This document shows positions 1-5,179 of a DNA stretch of 8,354 nt, in pieces. This stretch comes from Pseudomonadota bacterium (GTDB lineage: Bacteria; Pseudomonadota; Gammaproteobacteria; Xanthomonadales; Xanthomonadaceae): positions 1 to 8,354 of the forward strand of contig JAEWZE010000081.1 of the NCBI GenBank assembly GCA_023395465.1, given 5' to 3'. Each line of letters begins with the position of its first letter. Position 1 is the stretch's first letter. Both the position numbers and the translations under genes were made by a program. The notes beneath the pieces are model-generated. The model saw only the letters and a program-made list of their open reading frames with translations. It was not told the DNA's origin and did not search any database.

Positions 1-5
1 GTTCC

Positions 6-1766
6 ATGCGTACCCATTTCTGTGGCCTGGTCGACGAATCGCTGGTCGGCCAGACCGTGACCCTCTGCGGCTGGGCCGACGTCGCCCGCAACCTCGGCGG
101 CGTCTGCTTCATCGACCTGCGCGACCACGAGGGCATCGTCCAGGTCGTGGCCGAGCCTTCGGATGCGGCCGGCAATGCCGAGGTCGTGGCGATGGCCGAG
201 AAGCTGGGCTACGAGGACTGCCTGCGCATCACCGGTACCGTGCGCCGTCGCCATTCGGTGAACGCGAAGATCCGCACCGGCCAGGTGGAAGTGGTGGCCG
301 AGGCGATCGAGGTGCTGAACAAGGCCGAGCCGCTGCCGTTCCACCACCACGAGAACCCGGGCGAGGAGACGCGGCTGAAGTACCGCTACCTCGACCTGCG
401 CCATCCCGAGATGCAGCGCCGCATGCGCACCCGGACGAAGCTGGTCAGCGCCCTGCGGCACTGGCTGGATGCGCGCGGCTTCCAGGACATCGAGACCCCG
501 ATCCTGACCAAGGCCACGCCCGAGGGCGCGCGCGACTTCCTGGTGCCGGCGCGCATGCATCCGGGCGAGTTCTACGCGCTGCCGCAGTCGCCGCAGCTGT
601 TCAAGCAGATCCTGATGATGGCGGGCTTCGACCGCTACTACCAGATCGCGCGCTGCTTCCGCGACGAGGCGCTGCGCGCCGACCGCCAGCTGGAATTCAC
701 CCAGCTCGACATGGAGTTCGCCTGGGTGTCCGAGCGCGACGTGCAGGACACGGTCGAGGCGATGATCCGCGACGTGTTCCGCGAGGTGGCCGACGTCGAG
801 CTGGCGGCGGAGTTCCCGCGCATGACGTACGCGGAGGCGATGCGCCGCTACGGTTCGGACAAGCCCGACCTGCGCATCGCGCTGGAGCTGGTGGACGTGG
901 CCGAACTGGTCAAGGACAGCGGCTTTGCGGTGTTCACCGGCCCGGCCGCTGATCACGGCGGCCGCGTCGCCGCGCTGCGCATCCCGGGCGGCGCGACGCT
1001 CTCGCGCAAGCAGATCGACGAGTACGCCGCCCACGCCGGCAAGTACGGCGCCAAGGGCCTGGCCTACATCAAGATCGGCGAGGGCGGCGAGATCACCTCG
1101 CCGATCCAGAAGTTCTTCGACGAGGCCGCCTTCGCCGGGCTGGTCGCGCATGTCGGCGCGGGCAATGGCGACATCGTGTTCTTCGGTGCCGGCAAGTACT
1201 CGACCGTGAGCGACTTCATGGGCGCGATCCGGCTCAAGGCGGGGAAGGATTTCGGCCTGGTCGAGGACGGCTGGCGGCCGCTGTGGGTCACCGACTTCCC
1301 GATGTTCGAGTGGGACGAGGAGGCGCAGCGCTACGTCGCGCTCCACCATCCCTTCACCGCACCCGCGGTGGACGACGAGGCCGACCTGCGCGCGAACGCG
1401 GCGACCGCGGTGTCGCGCGGCTATGACATGGTGCTCAACGGCAACGAGATCGGTGGCGGTTCGATCCGCATCCACCGGTCCTCGATGCAGAGCGCGGTGT
1501 TCGAGCTGCTCGGCATCGGCAAGGACGAGGCCGAACTCAAGTTCGGCTTCCTGCTCGACGCGCTCAGGTACGGCGCGCCGCCGCACGGCGGAATCGCCTT
1601 CGGCATCGATCGCATCGCCGCGCTGATGGCGGGCACCGAGTCGATCCGCGACGTCATCGCCTTCCCCAAGACCACCTCCGCGCAGTGCCTGATGACCGGC
1701 GCGCCGTCGCCGATCCCGGACGCGCAGCTTGCCGAGGTGCATGTGCAGGTGCGGCCGCAGGCCTGA
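6..1766 (+). CDS. aspS: Aspartyl-tRNA synthetase (AspRS), class II
   Basis: This enzyme charges tRNA-Asp with aspartate in the cytoplasm, using ATP. The 586-residue product has the bacterial AspRS layout and usual length. An N-terminal OB-fold anticodon-binding domain covers about residues 1-110. The class II catalytic domain follows, with motif 1 and the flipping loop around 158-178 (TPEGARDF at 171-178), QSPQLFKQ at 194-201, and motif 2 with RCFRDE at 216-221 and FTQLDME at 231-237. The bacterial GAD-type insertion lies at about 285-415. Motif 3, GIDRIAALMAG with its ATP-binding Arg536, is near the C-terminus. The start MRTHFCG matches the usual bacterial N-terminus (E. coli begins MRTEYCG). 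Only five bases precede it here, so its ribosome binding site and promoter cannot be judged. Residues 24-33 (ADVARNLGGV) resemble the Xanthomonas enzyme as I remember it rather than the E. coli version. The next gene begins 23 bp after the stop, so co-transcription is plausible. Confidence 0.97.
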   Translation: MRTHFCGLVDESLVGQTVTLCGWADVARNLGGVCFIDLRDHEGIVQVVAEPSDAAGNAEVVAMAEKLGYEDCLRITGTVRRRHSVNAKIRTGQVEVVAEAIEVLNKAEPLPFHHHENPGEETRLKYRYLDLRHPEMQRRMRTRTKLVSALRHWLDARGFQDIETPILTKATPEGARDFLVPARMHPGEFYALPQSPQLFKQILMMAGFDRYYQIARCFRDEALRADRQLEFTQLDMEFAWVSERDVQDTVEAMIRDVFREVADVELAAEFPRMTYAEAMRRYGSDKPDLRIALELVDVAELVKDSGFAVFTGPAADHGGRVAALRIPGGATLSRKQIDEYAAHAGKYGAKGLAYIKIGEGGEITSPIQKFFDEAAFAGLVAHVGAGNGDIVFFGAGKYSTVSDFMGAIRLKAGKDFGLVEDGWRPLWVTDFPMFEWDEEAQRYVALHHPFTAPAVDDEADLRANAATAVSRGYDMVLNGNEIGGGSIRIHRSSMQSAVFELLGIGKDEAELKFGFLLDALRYGAPPHGGIAFGIDRIAALMAGTESIRDVIAFPKTTSAQCLMTGAPSPIPDAQLAEVHVQVRPQA

Positions 1767-1777
1767 GTTCGATGGAC

Positions 1778-1782
1778 GGGAG
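1778..1782 (+). promoter_or_regulatory. Ribosome binding site deciding the GNAT start
   Basis: GGGAG lies seven bases before the ATG at 1790. It decides between two nearby in-frame starts, since the ATG at 1772 has no comparable purine-rich site before it. Confidence 0.6.
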
Positions 1783-1789
1783 CCGCCGG

Positions 1790-2323
1790 ATGGGAGTCGC
1801 GATCCGCCGCGCGACCGTCGAGGACGCGCCGACCCTGTCGGCGCTGGCCGCGCACACCTTTACCGAGACCTTCGGTCACCTCTATCCACCGCAGGACCTG
1901 GCCGACTTCATCGCCGAGGCCTATGCGGTCGAGCGCCAGCGCACGATCCTCTCGCACCCCGACTACGCGGTCTGGCTGCTGGAGGACGGGGGCGTCGCGG
2001 TCGGTCACGCCGCCGCCGGTCCCTGCGGGCTGCCGCATCCGGAGGTCGCCCCCGGCGATGGCGAACTCAAGCGCCTGTACCTGCTGCACAGCCACCAGTG
2101 CGGCGGGCATGGCGGCCGGATGATGGACACGGTGATGGACTGGCTGCTGCGCGAGGGGCCCCGCACGCTGTGGATCGGCGTGTGGTCGGAGAACATCGCC
2201 GCGCAGCGCTTCTATGCGCGCCGCGGCTTCGAGCGGGTCGGGCAGTACCTGTTCCCCGTCGGCGCCACCCGGGACCTCGAGTTCATCCTGCGCCGGCCTG
2301 CCCAGGACCTCGCCGCGCGCTGA
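1790..2323 (+). CDS. GNAT-family N-acetyltransferase
   Basis: The 177-residue product is probably a cytoplasmic enzyme that moves an acetyl group from acetyl-CoA to an amine. The substrate is unknown. The GNAT fold opens with AIRRATVEDAPTL (residues 4-16). The acetyl-CoA pyrophosphate loop is in motif A: after LKRLYL (93-98) comes QCGGHG (103-108), fitting Q/R-x-x-G-x-G/A, followed by a helix. Motif B follows, with WSENIAAQRFY (132-142) and RRGFERVG (144-151). Tyr142 is at the usual general-acid position. The segment TFTETFGHLYPPQDL (23-37) resembles the PaiA-like polyamine/peptide acetyltransferase branch, but I would not fix a substrate from that. I chose the ATG at 1790 because it has a good ribosome binding site and places the first beta strand at the N-terminus. 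In-frame ATGs at 1772 and 1685 would add residues not typical of the family, and the latter overlaps aspS. Co-transcription with aspS is likely from the 23-bp gap. Confidence 0.88.
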   Translation: MGVAIRRATVEDAPTLSALAAHTFTETFGHLYPPQDLADFIAEAYAVERQRTILSHPDYAVWLLEDGGVAVGHAAAGPCGLPHPEVAPGDGELKRLYLLHSHQCGGHGGRMMDTVMDWLLREGPRTLWIGVWSENIAAQRFYARRGFERVGQYLFPVGATRDLEFILRRPAQDLAAR

Positions 2324-2399
2324 GCCTGCGCGTCGCCCCGCTGCACACGCGTCGCGACCCGGGCTTGCGCCTGGCGTTGCGCGCGGGCCCAATCGAAGC

Positions 2400-3074
2400 A
2401 TGTCGACGCCACCCTCCACGACCCTTGCGGAGCTGCCTGACGCACGTCCGGTGCTGCTGATCCACGGCATCTGGAATGCGCGCCTGTGGCTGCTGCCGCT
2501 GGCCAGGCGGCTGCGCGCAGCCGGTCTGGATGCACGGATCTGGGGCTACCGCAGCGTGCTCGACGATCCGGCGCATGCCGCGCGGGTGCTGGCGGACGCC
2601 TTGCGCGGCGGCCCCGAGGTCGACCTGGTCGGCTACAGCCTGGGCGGCCTGGTGGCCCTGGAAGCCCTGCGCCTGGAGCCCGACCTGCCGGTGCGGCGCG
2701 TGCTGTGCCTGGGTTCGCCGCTGTGCGGGAGCTGCACTGCCCGCTGGCTGGGCGCGCACCGCTGGGCCTCGCCGGTGCTGGGACGCAGCGCCAGCCTGCT
2801 GCAACGTGGACTCGAAGGCTGGACCGGTACCGCGGAGGTCGGGGTGGTGGCGGGCTGCGTGCCGCGTGGTCTGGGACGCCTGCTGTCGGCGGTGGATCCG
2901 GAATCGGACGGCACCGTGGCGATCGCCGAAACGCGGATCCCCGGGTTGCGCGACCACTGCATCGTGCCGGCCAGCCACAGCGGTCTGCTGCTCTCGCCGC
3001 AGGCCGCACGGCAGGCGGCCCGGTTCCTGCGCGAGGGGCGCTTCGCGCATGGGGACGCCCCGCGAAACGTATAA
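2400..3074 (+). CDS. Alpha/beta hydrolase, lipase/esterase-like serine hydrolase
   Basis: The 224-residue product is a small alpha/beta-hydrolase enzyme, probably cytoplasmic because no signal peptide or membrane segment is visible. The substrate is unknown; an ester or thioester is likely. The oxyanion motif is in VLLIHGIW (18-25). The nucleophile elbow is GYSLGG (78-83), with Ser80 as nucleophile. LGSPLCGS (104-111) resembles the lipase-like branch (PGAP1/DUF676-type) after the nucleophile helix. The likely acid is Asp170 in ESDGTV, and the likely base is His193 in ASHSG, which completes a Ser-Asp-His triad in the right order and spacing. The frame is open upstream to 2214, but those residues are low-complexity and overlap the acetyltransferase gene. 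The ATG at 2400 gives a normal N-terminus just before the first strand. No good Shine-Dalgarno precedes it (only GAAG, one base away), so the start is less certain than the function class. The TAA stop lies inside a TATAAT hexamer that probably serves yebC. Confidence 0.85.
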   Translation: MSTPPSTTLAELPDARPVLLIHGIWNARLWLLPLARRLRAAGLDARIWGYRSVLDDPAHAARVLADALRGGPEVDLVGYSLGGLVALEALRLEPDLPVRRVLCLGSPLCGSCTARWLGAHRWASPVLGRSASLLQRGLEGWTGTAEVGVVAGCVPRGLGRLLSAVDPESDGTVAIAETRIPGLRDHCIVPASHSGLLLSPQAARQAARFLREGRFAHGDAPRNV

Positions 3075-3075
3075 T
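3070..3075 (+). promoter_or_regulatory. Probable -10 box of the yebC(-ruvCA) promoter
   Basis: A perfect TATAAT is rare in DNA this GC-rich. It overlaps the hydrolase stop codon (TAA at 3072-3074) and begins 39 bases before the yebC ATG. Transcription would start near 3082 and give a leader of about 27 bases. The discriminator just after it is GC-rich (CGGCGCG). I see no convincing -35 hexamer at 15-18 bp spacing, so the call rests on the -10 match and position. Confidence 0.5.
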
Positions 3076-3108
3076 CGGCGCGTCTTCCCGAACCGGCTCG
3101 TACGATCC

Positions 3109-3840
3109 ATGGGACGCGGTCCATCCATCGAAGCACGCAAGAACGCCGTCGACGCACAGCGCGGCAAGATTTTCACCAAGATCATCCGCGAGATCGGCGT
3201 CGCCGCCCGCGCCGGCGGGGGCGACCCCGGGGGCAATCCGCGCCTGCGCGCGGCGATCGACAAGGGCCTGGGCCTGAACATGTCCAAGGACGTGATCGAG
3301 CGTGCGATCAAGAAGGCGACCGGCGAGCTGGAAGGCGTCGAGTACGAGGAGATCCGCTACGAGGGCTACGCGCCCGGCGGGGTCGCGGTGATCGTCGACT
3401 GCCTGACCGACAACCACGTGCGCACTGTGGCCGACGTGCGCCACGCCTTCGGCAAGTTCGGCGGCAACCTCGGCACCGAGGGCTCGGTGGCCTTCATGTT
3501 CCGCAAGCTGGGCGTGCTGTCGTACGGCGCGGGCGCGGACGAGGAGAAGATCACCGAGGCGGCGATCGAGGGTGGCGCCGACGACGTGCTGGTGTATCCG
3601 GAGGACGGCGCGATCGACGTGCTCACCGCGCCGGAGTCCTTCGCCGAGGTGAAGCAGGCGATGGAGGCGGCCGGGCTGGCCCCGGACCTGGCCGAAGTGA
3701 CCATGCGCGCCGACAACGACATCGCCGTCGATGGCGATACCGCCCAGCAGGTGGTCAAGCTGCTGCGCTGGCTCGAGGACATGGACGACGTGCAGAGCGT
3801 CCATTCCAATGCCGAGCTGGGCGATGCGGCGTTTGGCTGA
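3109..3840 (+). CDS. yebC: YebC/PmpR/TACO1-family gene-expression factor
   Basis: The 243-residue product has the usual family length. Members have been described as DNA-binding regulators (PmpR of Pseudomonas) and, more recently, as ribosome-associated factors helping translate difficult stretches such as polyproline (the TACO1 relationship). Which role applies here cannot be read from sequence. Visible hallmarks are RGKIFTKIIREI (18-29), the Gly-rich ARAGGGDPGGNPRLR segment (33-47), YEGYAPGGVAVIVDCLTDN (84-102), GGNLGTEGSVAFMF (118-131) and the C-terminal DDVQSVHSNAEL (226-237). The N-terminus is MGRGPSIEARKNA rather than the commoner MAGHSKWANIKHRK. I recall the former from Xanthomonadaceae, so the start looks right although no Shine-Dalgarno precedes it. 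The frame is open much further upstream, but that part reads through the hydrolase gene out of frame and carries no family motif. It sits directly before ruvC, the common gammaproteobacterial arrangement. Confidence 0.95.
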   Translation: MGRGPSIEARKNAVDAQRGKIFTKIIREIGVAARAGGGDPGGNPRLRAAIDKGLGLNMSKDVIERAIKKATGELEGVEYEEIRYEGYAPGGVAVIVDCLTDNHVRTVADVRHAFGKFGGNLGTEGSVAFMFRKLGVLSYGAGADEEKITEAAIEGGADDVLVYPEDGAIDVLTAPESFAEVKQAMEAAGLAPDLAEVTMRADNDIAVDGDTAQQVVKLLRWLEDMDDVQSVHSNAELGDAAFG

Positions 3841-3848
3841 GGCCCGGA

Positions 3849-3892
3849 GGGCGGGCGGCGGGAATCGCGACGTGTCGCTCCCGTGCCCGCCC
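3849..3892 (+). other. Imperfect GC-rich hairpin between yebC and ruvC
   Basis: Eight bases after the yebC stop, GGGCGGGC (3849-3856) pairs with GCCCGCCC (3885-3892). CGGGA (3859-3863) pairs with TCCCG (3879-3883), and GCGA (3867-3870) pairs with TCGC (3875-3878) around a CGTG loop. A 2-by-1 internal loop and a three-base bulge interrupt the stem. No T-run follows, so it is not a standard intrinsic terminator. It could slow polymerase, protect the yebC 3' end, or be incidental in GC-rich DNA. Confidence 0.45.
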
Positions 3893-3927
3893 ACGCCGGG
3901 GCCCCTGCCGGGCCGCGACCGCAGCGC

Positions 3928-4449
3928 ATGATCCGCATCCTCGGCATCGATCCGGGCTCGCAGCGGACCGGCGTGGGCATCATCGATGTCGACGCGTCCG
4001 GCCGGGCGACGCACGTGTACAACGCCGCGCTGGTCCTGCTGGGCGACGGCGACTTCGCGCAGCGGCTCAAGCGGCTGCTGCTGGGACTGGCCGAAGTGAT
4101 CGAGACGTGGCGGCCGCAGGAAGTGGCGATCGAACGGGTGTTCCTGGCACGCAATCCGGATTCCGCGCTCAAGCTCGGCCAGGCGCGCGGCGCGGCGATC
4201 AGTGCCGTGGTGCTGCGCGACCTGCCGGTGCACGAATACGCGGCCAAGGAAGTGAAGCTGGCCCTGGTCGGCAAGGGCGGGGCGGAGAAGGCGCAGATCC
4301 AGCACATGGTCGGGCTGATGCTCAACCTGCAGGGCAAGCTGCAGGCCGATGCCGCCGACGCGCTGGCCATCGCGATCACCCATGCGCACGTGCGCGCCAC
4401 GGCGCGGCGCCTCGGCGTGAGCACGCAGCAGGCCTGGAGCAGGAAGTGA
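3928..4449 (+). CDS. ruvC: Holliday junction resolvase RuvC
   Basis: RuvC is the endonuclease that nicks Holliday junctions symmetrically to resolve recombination intermediates, working with the RuvAB branch-migration motor. The 173-residue product matches the family length. The RNase H-like core begins ILGIDPGSQRTG (4-15). The four metal-binding acidic residues can be placed by motif: Asp8 in GIDPG, Glu69 in AIERVF, and Asp141 and Asp144 in QADAADALA. Their spacing equals that of E. coli Asp7, Glu66, Asp138 and Asp141 apart from a small early insertion. The conserved NPDSALKLGQARG (76-88) is also present. I chose the ATG at 3928 because it starts directly at the first strand. An in-frame GTG at 3883 would add 15 Pro/Ala-rich residues foreign to the family. 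No clear Shine-Dalgarno precedes the start. The gene follows yebC by 87 bp and precedes ruvA by 118 bp. Confidence 0.97.
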   Translation: MIRILGIDPGSQRTGVGIIDVDASGRATHVYNAALVLLGDGDFAQRLKRLLLGLAEVIETWRPQEVAIERVFLARNPDSALKLGQARGAAISAVVLRDLPVHEYAAKEVKLALVGKGGAEKAQIQHMVGLMLNLQGKLQADAADALAIAITHAHVRATARRLGVSTQQAWSRK

Positions 4450-4458
4450 GAAGAGTCC

Positions 4459-4547
4459 GGAATCGGGAATGGGGAATCGGGAGCCGGAACAGCGGTGGAG
4501 CGGGCATCGCGTGCCTTGACGATTCCCGATCCCGGACTCCCGATTCC
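4459..4547. repeat. Intergenic inverted-repeat element between ruvC and ruvA
   Basis: The unit GGAATCGGGA occurs at 4459-4468 and again at 4473-4482, 14 bases apart. On the other arm its complement TCCCGATTCC is at 4538-4547, and a one-mismatch copy (TCCCGATCCC) is at 4524-4533, again 14 bases apart. Folded, 4459-4468 pairs with 4538-4547 over 10 bp and 4476-4482 pairs with 4524-4530 over 7 bp, separated by a symmetric 7-by-7 internal loop. The loop region holds a small GGCA/TGCC hairpin (4503-4515). A shifted register pairing 4473-4482 with 4538-4547 is also perfect. No T-run follows the arm. It resembles GAATCGGGAAT-rich intergenic repeats that I recall as scattered in Xanthomonadaceae genomes. 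I see no transposase or target duplication. Confidence 0.85.
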
Positions 4548-4554
4548 CGCACCC

Positions 4555-4562
4555 GGAGGGTG
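4555..4562 (+). promoter_or_regulatory. Strong ruvA ribosome binding site next to the repeat
   Basis: GGAGGGTG is close to the full anti-Shine-Dalgarno complement and sits five bases before the ruvA ATG. It lies seven bases after the right arm of the inverted repeat, so folding of that arm could affect access to it. Confidence 0.8.
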
Positions 4563-4567
4563 AAACC

Positions 4568-5158
4568 ATGATCGGTCGCCTGAAAGGCATCCTCGTCCAC
4601 AAGCAGCCGCCCTGGCTGGTCGTCGACGTGCACGGTGTGGGCTACGAGCTCGAAGCGCCGATGAGCACCTTCTACGACCTGCCCGAGGCCGGGCGCGAGG
4701 TGGCGCTGTTCACCCACTATGCGCAGAAGGAAGACAGCGTCTCGCTCTACGGCTTCCTCAGCGAGGCCGAACGCAGGCTGTTCCGCGACGTGCAGAAGGT
4801 CACCGGCATCGGAGCGAAGATCGCGCTGGCGATCCTGTCGGGATCGTCGGTCGGCCAGTTCGCGATGCTGGTGCAGACAGGCGACGTGACCGCGCTGACC
4901 CGCATCCCCGGCATCGGCAAGAAGACCGCCGAGCGCATCGTGGTCGAGTTGCGCGACCGCGCCGCGGACCTGGCGGTGGGCGCGGTGCCCGGCGCTGCCG
5001 GTCCGTCGCCGGCCGATCCGCTGTCCGAGGCGATCGTCGCCCTGCAGCAGTTGGGCTACAAGCCGGCCGAGGCGCAGAAGATGGCCAAGGCCGCCGCGGT
5101 CGACGGCGATGCTGCAGAAACCATCATCCGCAAGGCGCTACAGTCCGCGCTTCGCTGA
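4568..5158 (+). CDS. ruvA: Holliday junction branch-migration subunit RuvA
   Basis: RuvA tetramers bind the four-way junction and load two RuvB hexameric motors for branch migration; RuvC then resolves the junction. The 196-residue product has all three domains: the OB-fold N-terminal domain (about 1-63, beginning MIGRLKG), two helix-hairpin-helix motifs (VTGIG at 78-82 and IPGIGKKTAERIVVEL at 113-128), a Pro/Ala/Gly-rich flexible linker (about 138-150), and the C-terminal three-helix domain (about 151-196) that contacts RuvB. The acidic pin residues Glu55 and Asp56 are present in QKEDSVSLYGF. The start has a strong Shine-Dalgarno. A ruvB gene does not follow; kup begins 21 bp after the stop, so RuvA's partner must be encoded elsewhere or beyond the window. 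Confidence 0.97.
   Translation: MIGRLKGILVHKQPPWLVVDVHGVGYELEAPMSTFYDLPEAGREVALFTHYAQKEDSVSLYGFLSEAERRLFRDVQKVTGIGAKIALAILSGSSVGQFAMLVQTGDVTALTRIPGIGKKTAERIVVELRDRAADLAVGAVPGAAGPSPADPLSEAIVALQQLGYKPAEAQKMAKAAAVDGDAAETIIRKALQSALR
5139..5144 (+). promoter_or_regulatory. Weak candidate -10 box for kup inside the ruvA 3' end
   Basis: TACAGT matches four of six consensus bases. It lies 41 bases before the kup ATG and is followed by CCGCGC, a layout close to the TATAAT-CGGCGC arrangement 39 bases before yebC. No -35 box is evident. The kup start has no Shine-Dalgarno. The call is tentative and rests mostly on the parallel with the yebC site. Confidence 0.22.
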
Positions 5159-5179
5159 GCGCCCCGACGCCATCTCCCC

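Noticed and set aside
1685..1789. Longer N-terminus for the acetyltransferase starting inside aspS
   Set aside because: The extra residues are Arg/Ala/Gly-rich, come from the aspS coding region in another frame, and the ATG at 1790 has the better ribosome binding site and domain start.
2329..2355. Two CGCGTCGC copies in the gap between acetyltransferase and hydrolase
   Set aside because: An 8-base GC-only repeat is expected by chance in DNA of this composition, and nothing else marks the 76-bp gap as regulatory.
3883..3927. GTG start extending RuvC by 15 residues
   Set aside because: The extension is Pro/Ala-rich and absent from RuvC as I know it. The ATG at 3928 gives the normal first strand and length.
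4516..4521. TTGACG inside the ruvC-ruvA repeat loop as a -35 box for ruvA
   Set aside because: No hexamer resembling TATAAT lies 15-19 bp downstream; that stretch is the CCCGAT-type repeat arm.
4450..4567. Insertion sequence or transposon remnant between ruvC and ruvA
   Set aside because: The gap is only 118 bp, holds no transposase fragment, and I see no flanking target duplication. A short dispersed repeat explains it better.
2212..4602. A 796-codon open frame on the minus strand spanning hydrolase, yebC and ruvC
   Set aside because: It lies opposite three well-supported genes, has low-complexity Arg/Ala/Pro/His-rich content and no recognisable domain. Long antisense frames are expected from third-position GC bias.
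5147..5162. Small GCGCT/AGCGC hairpin across the ruvA stop codon
   Set aside because: It has five base pairs with a six-base loop and no T-run. It is too weak to call a terminator and may be chance.
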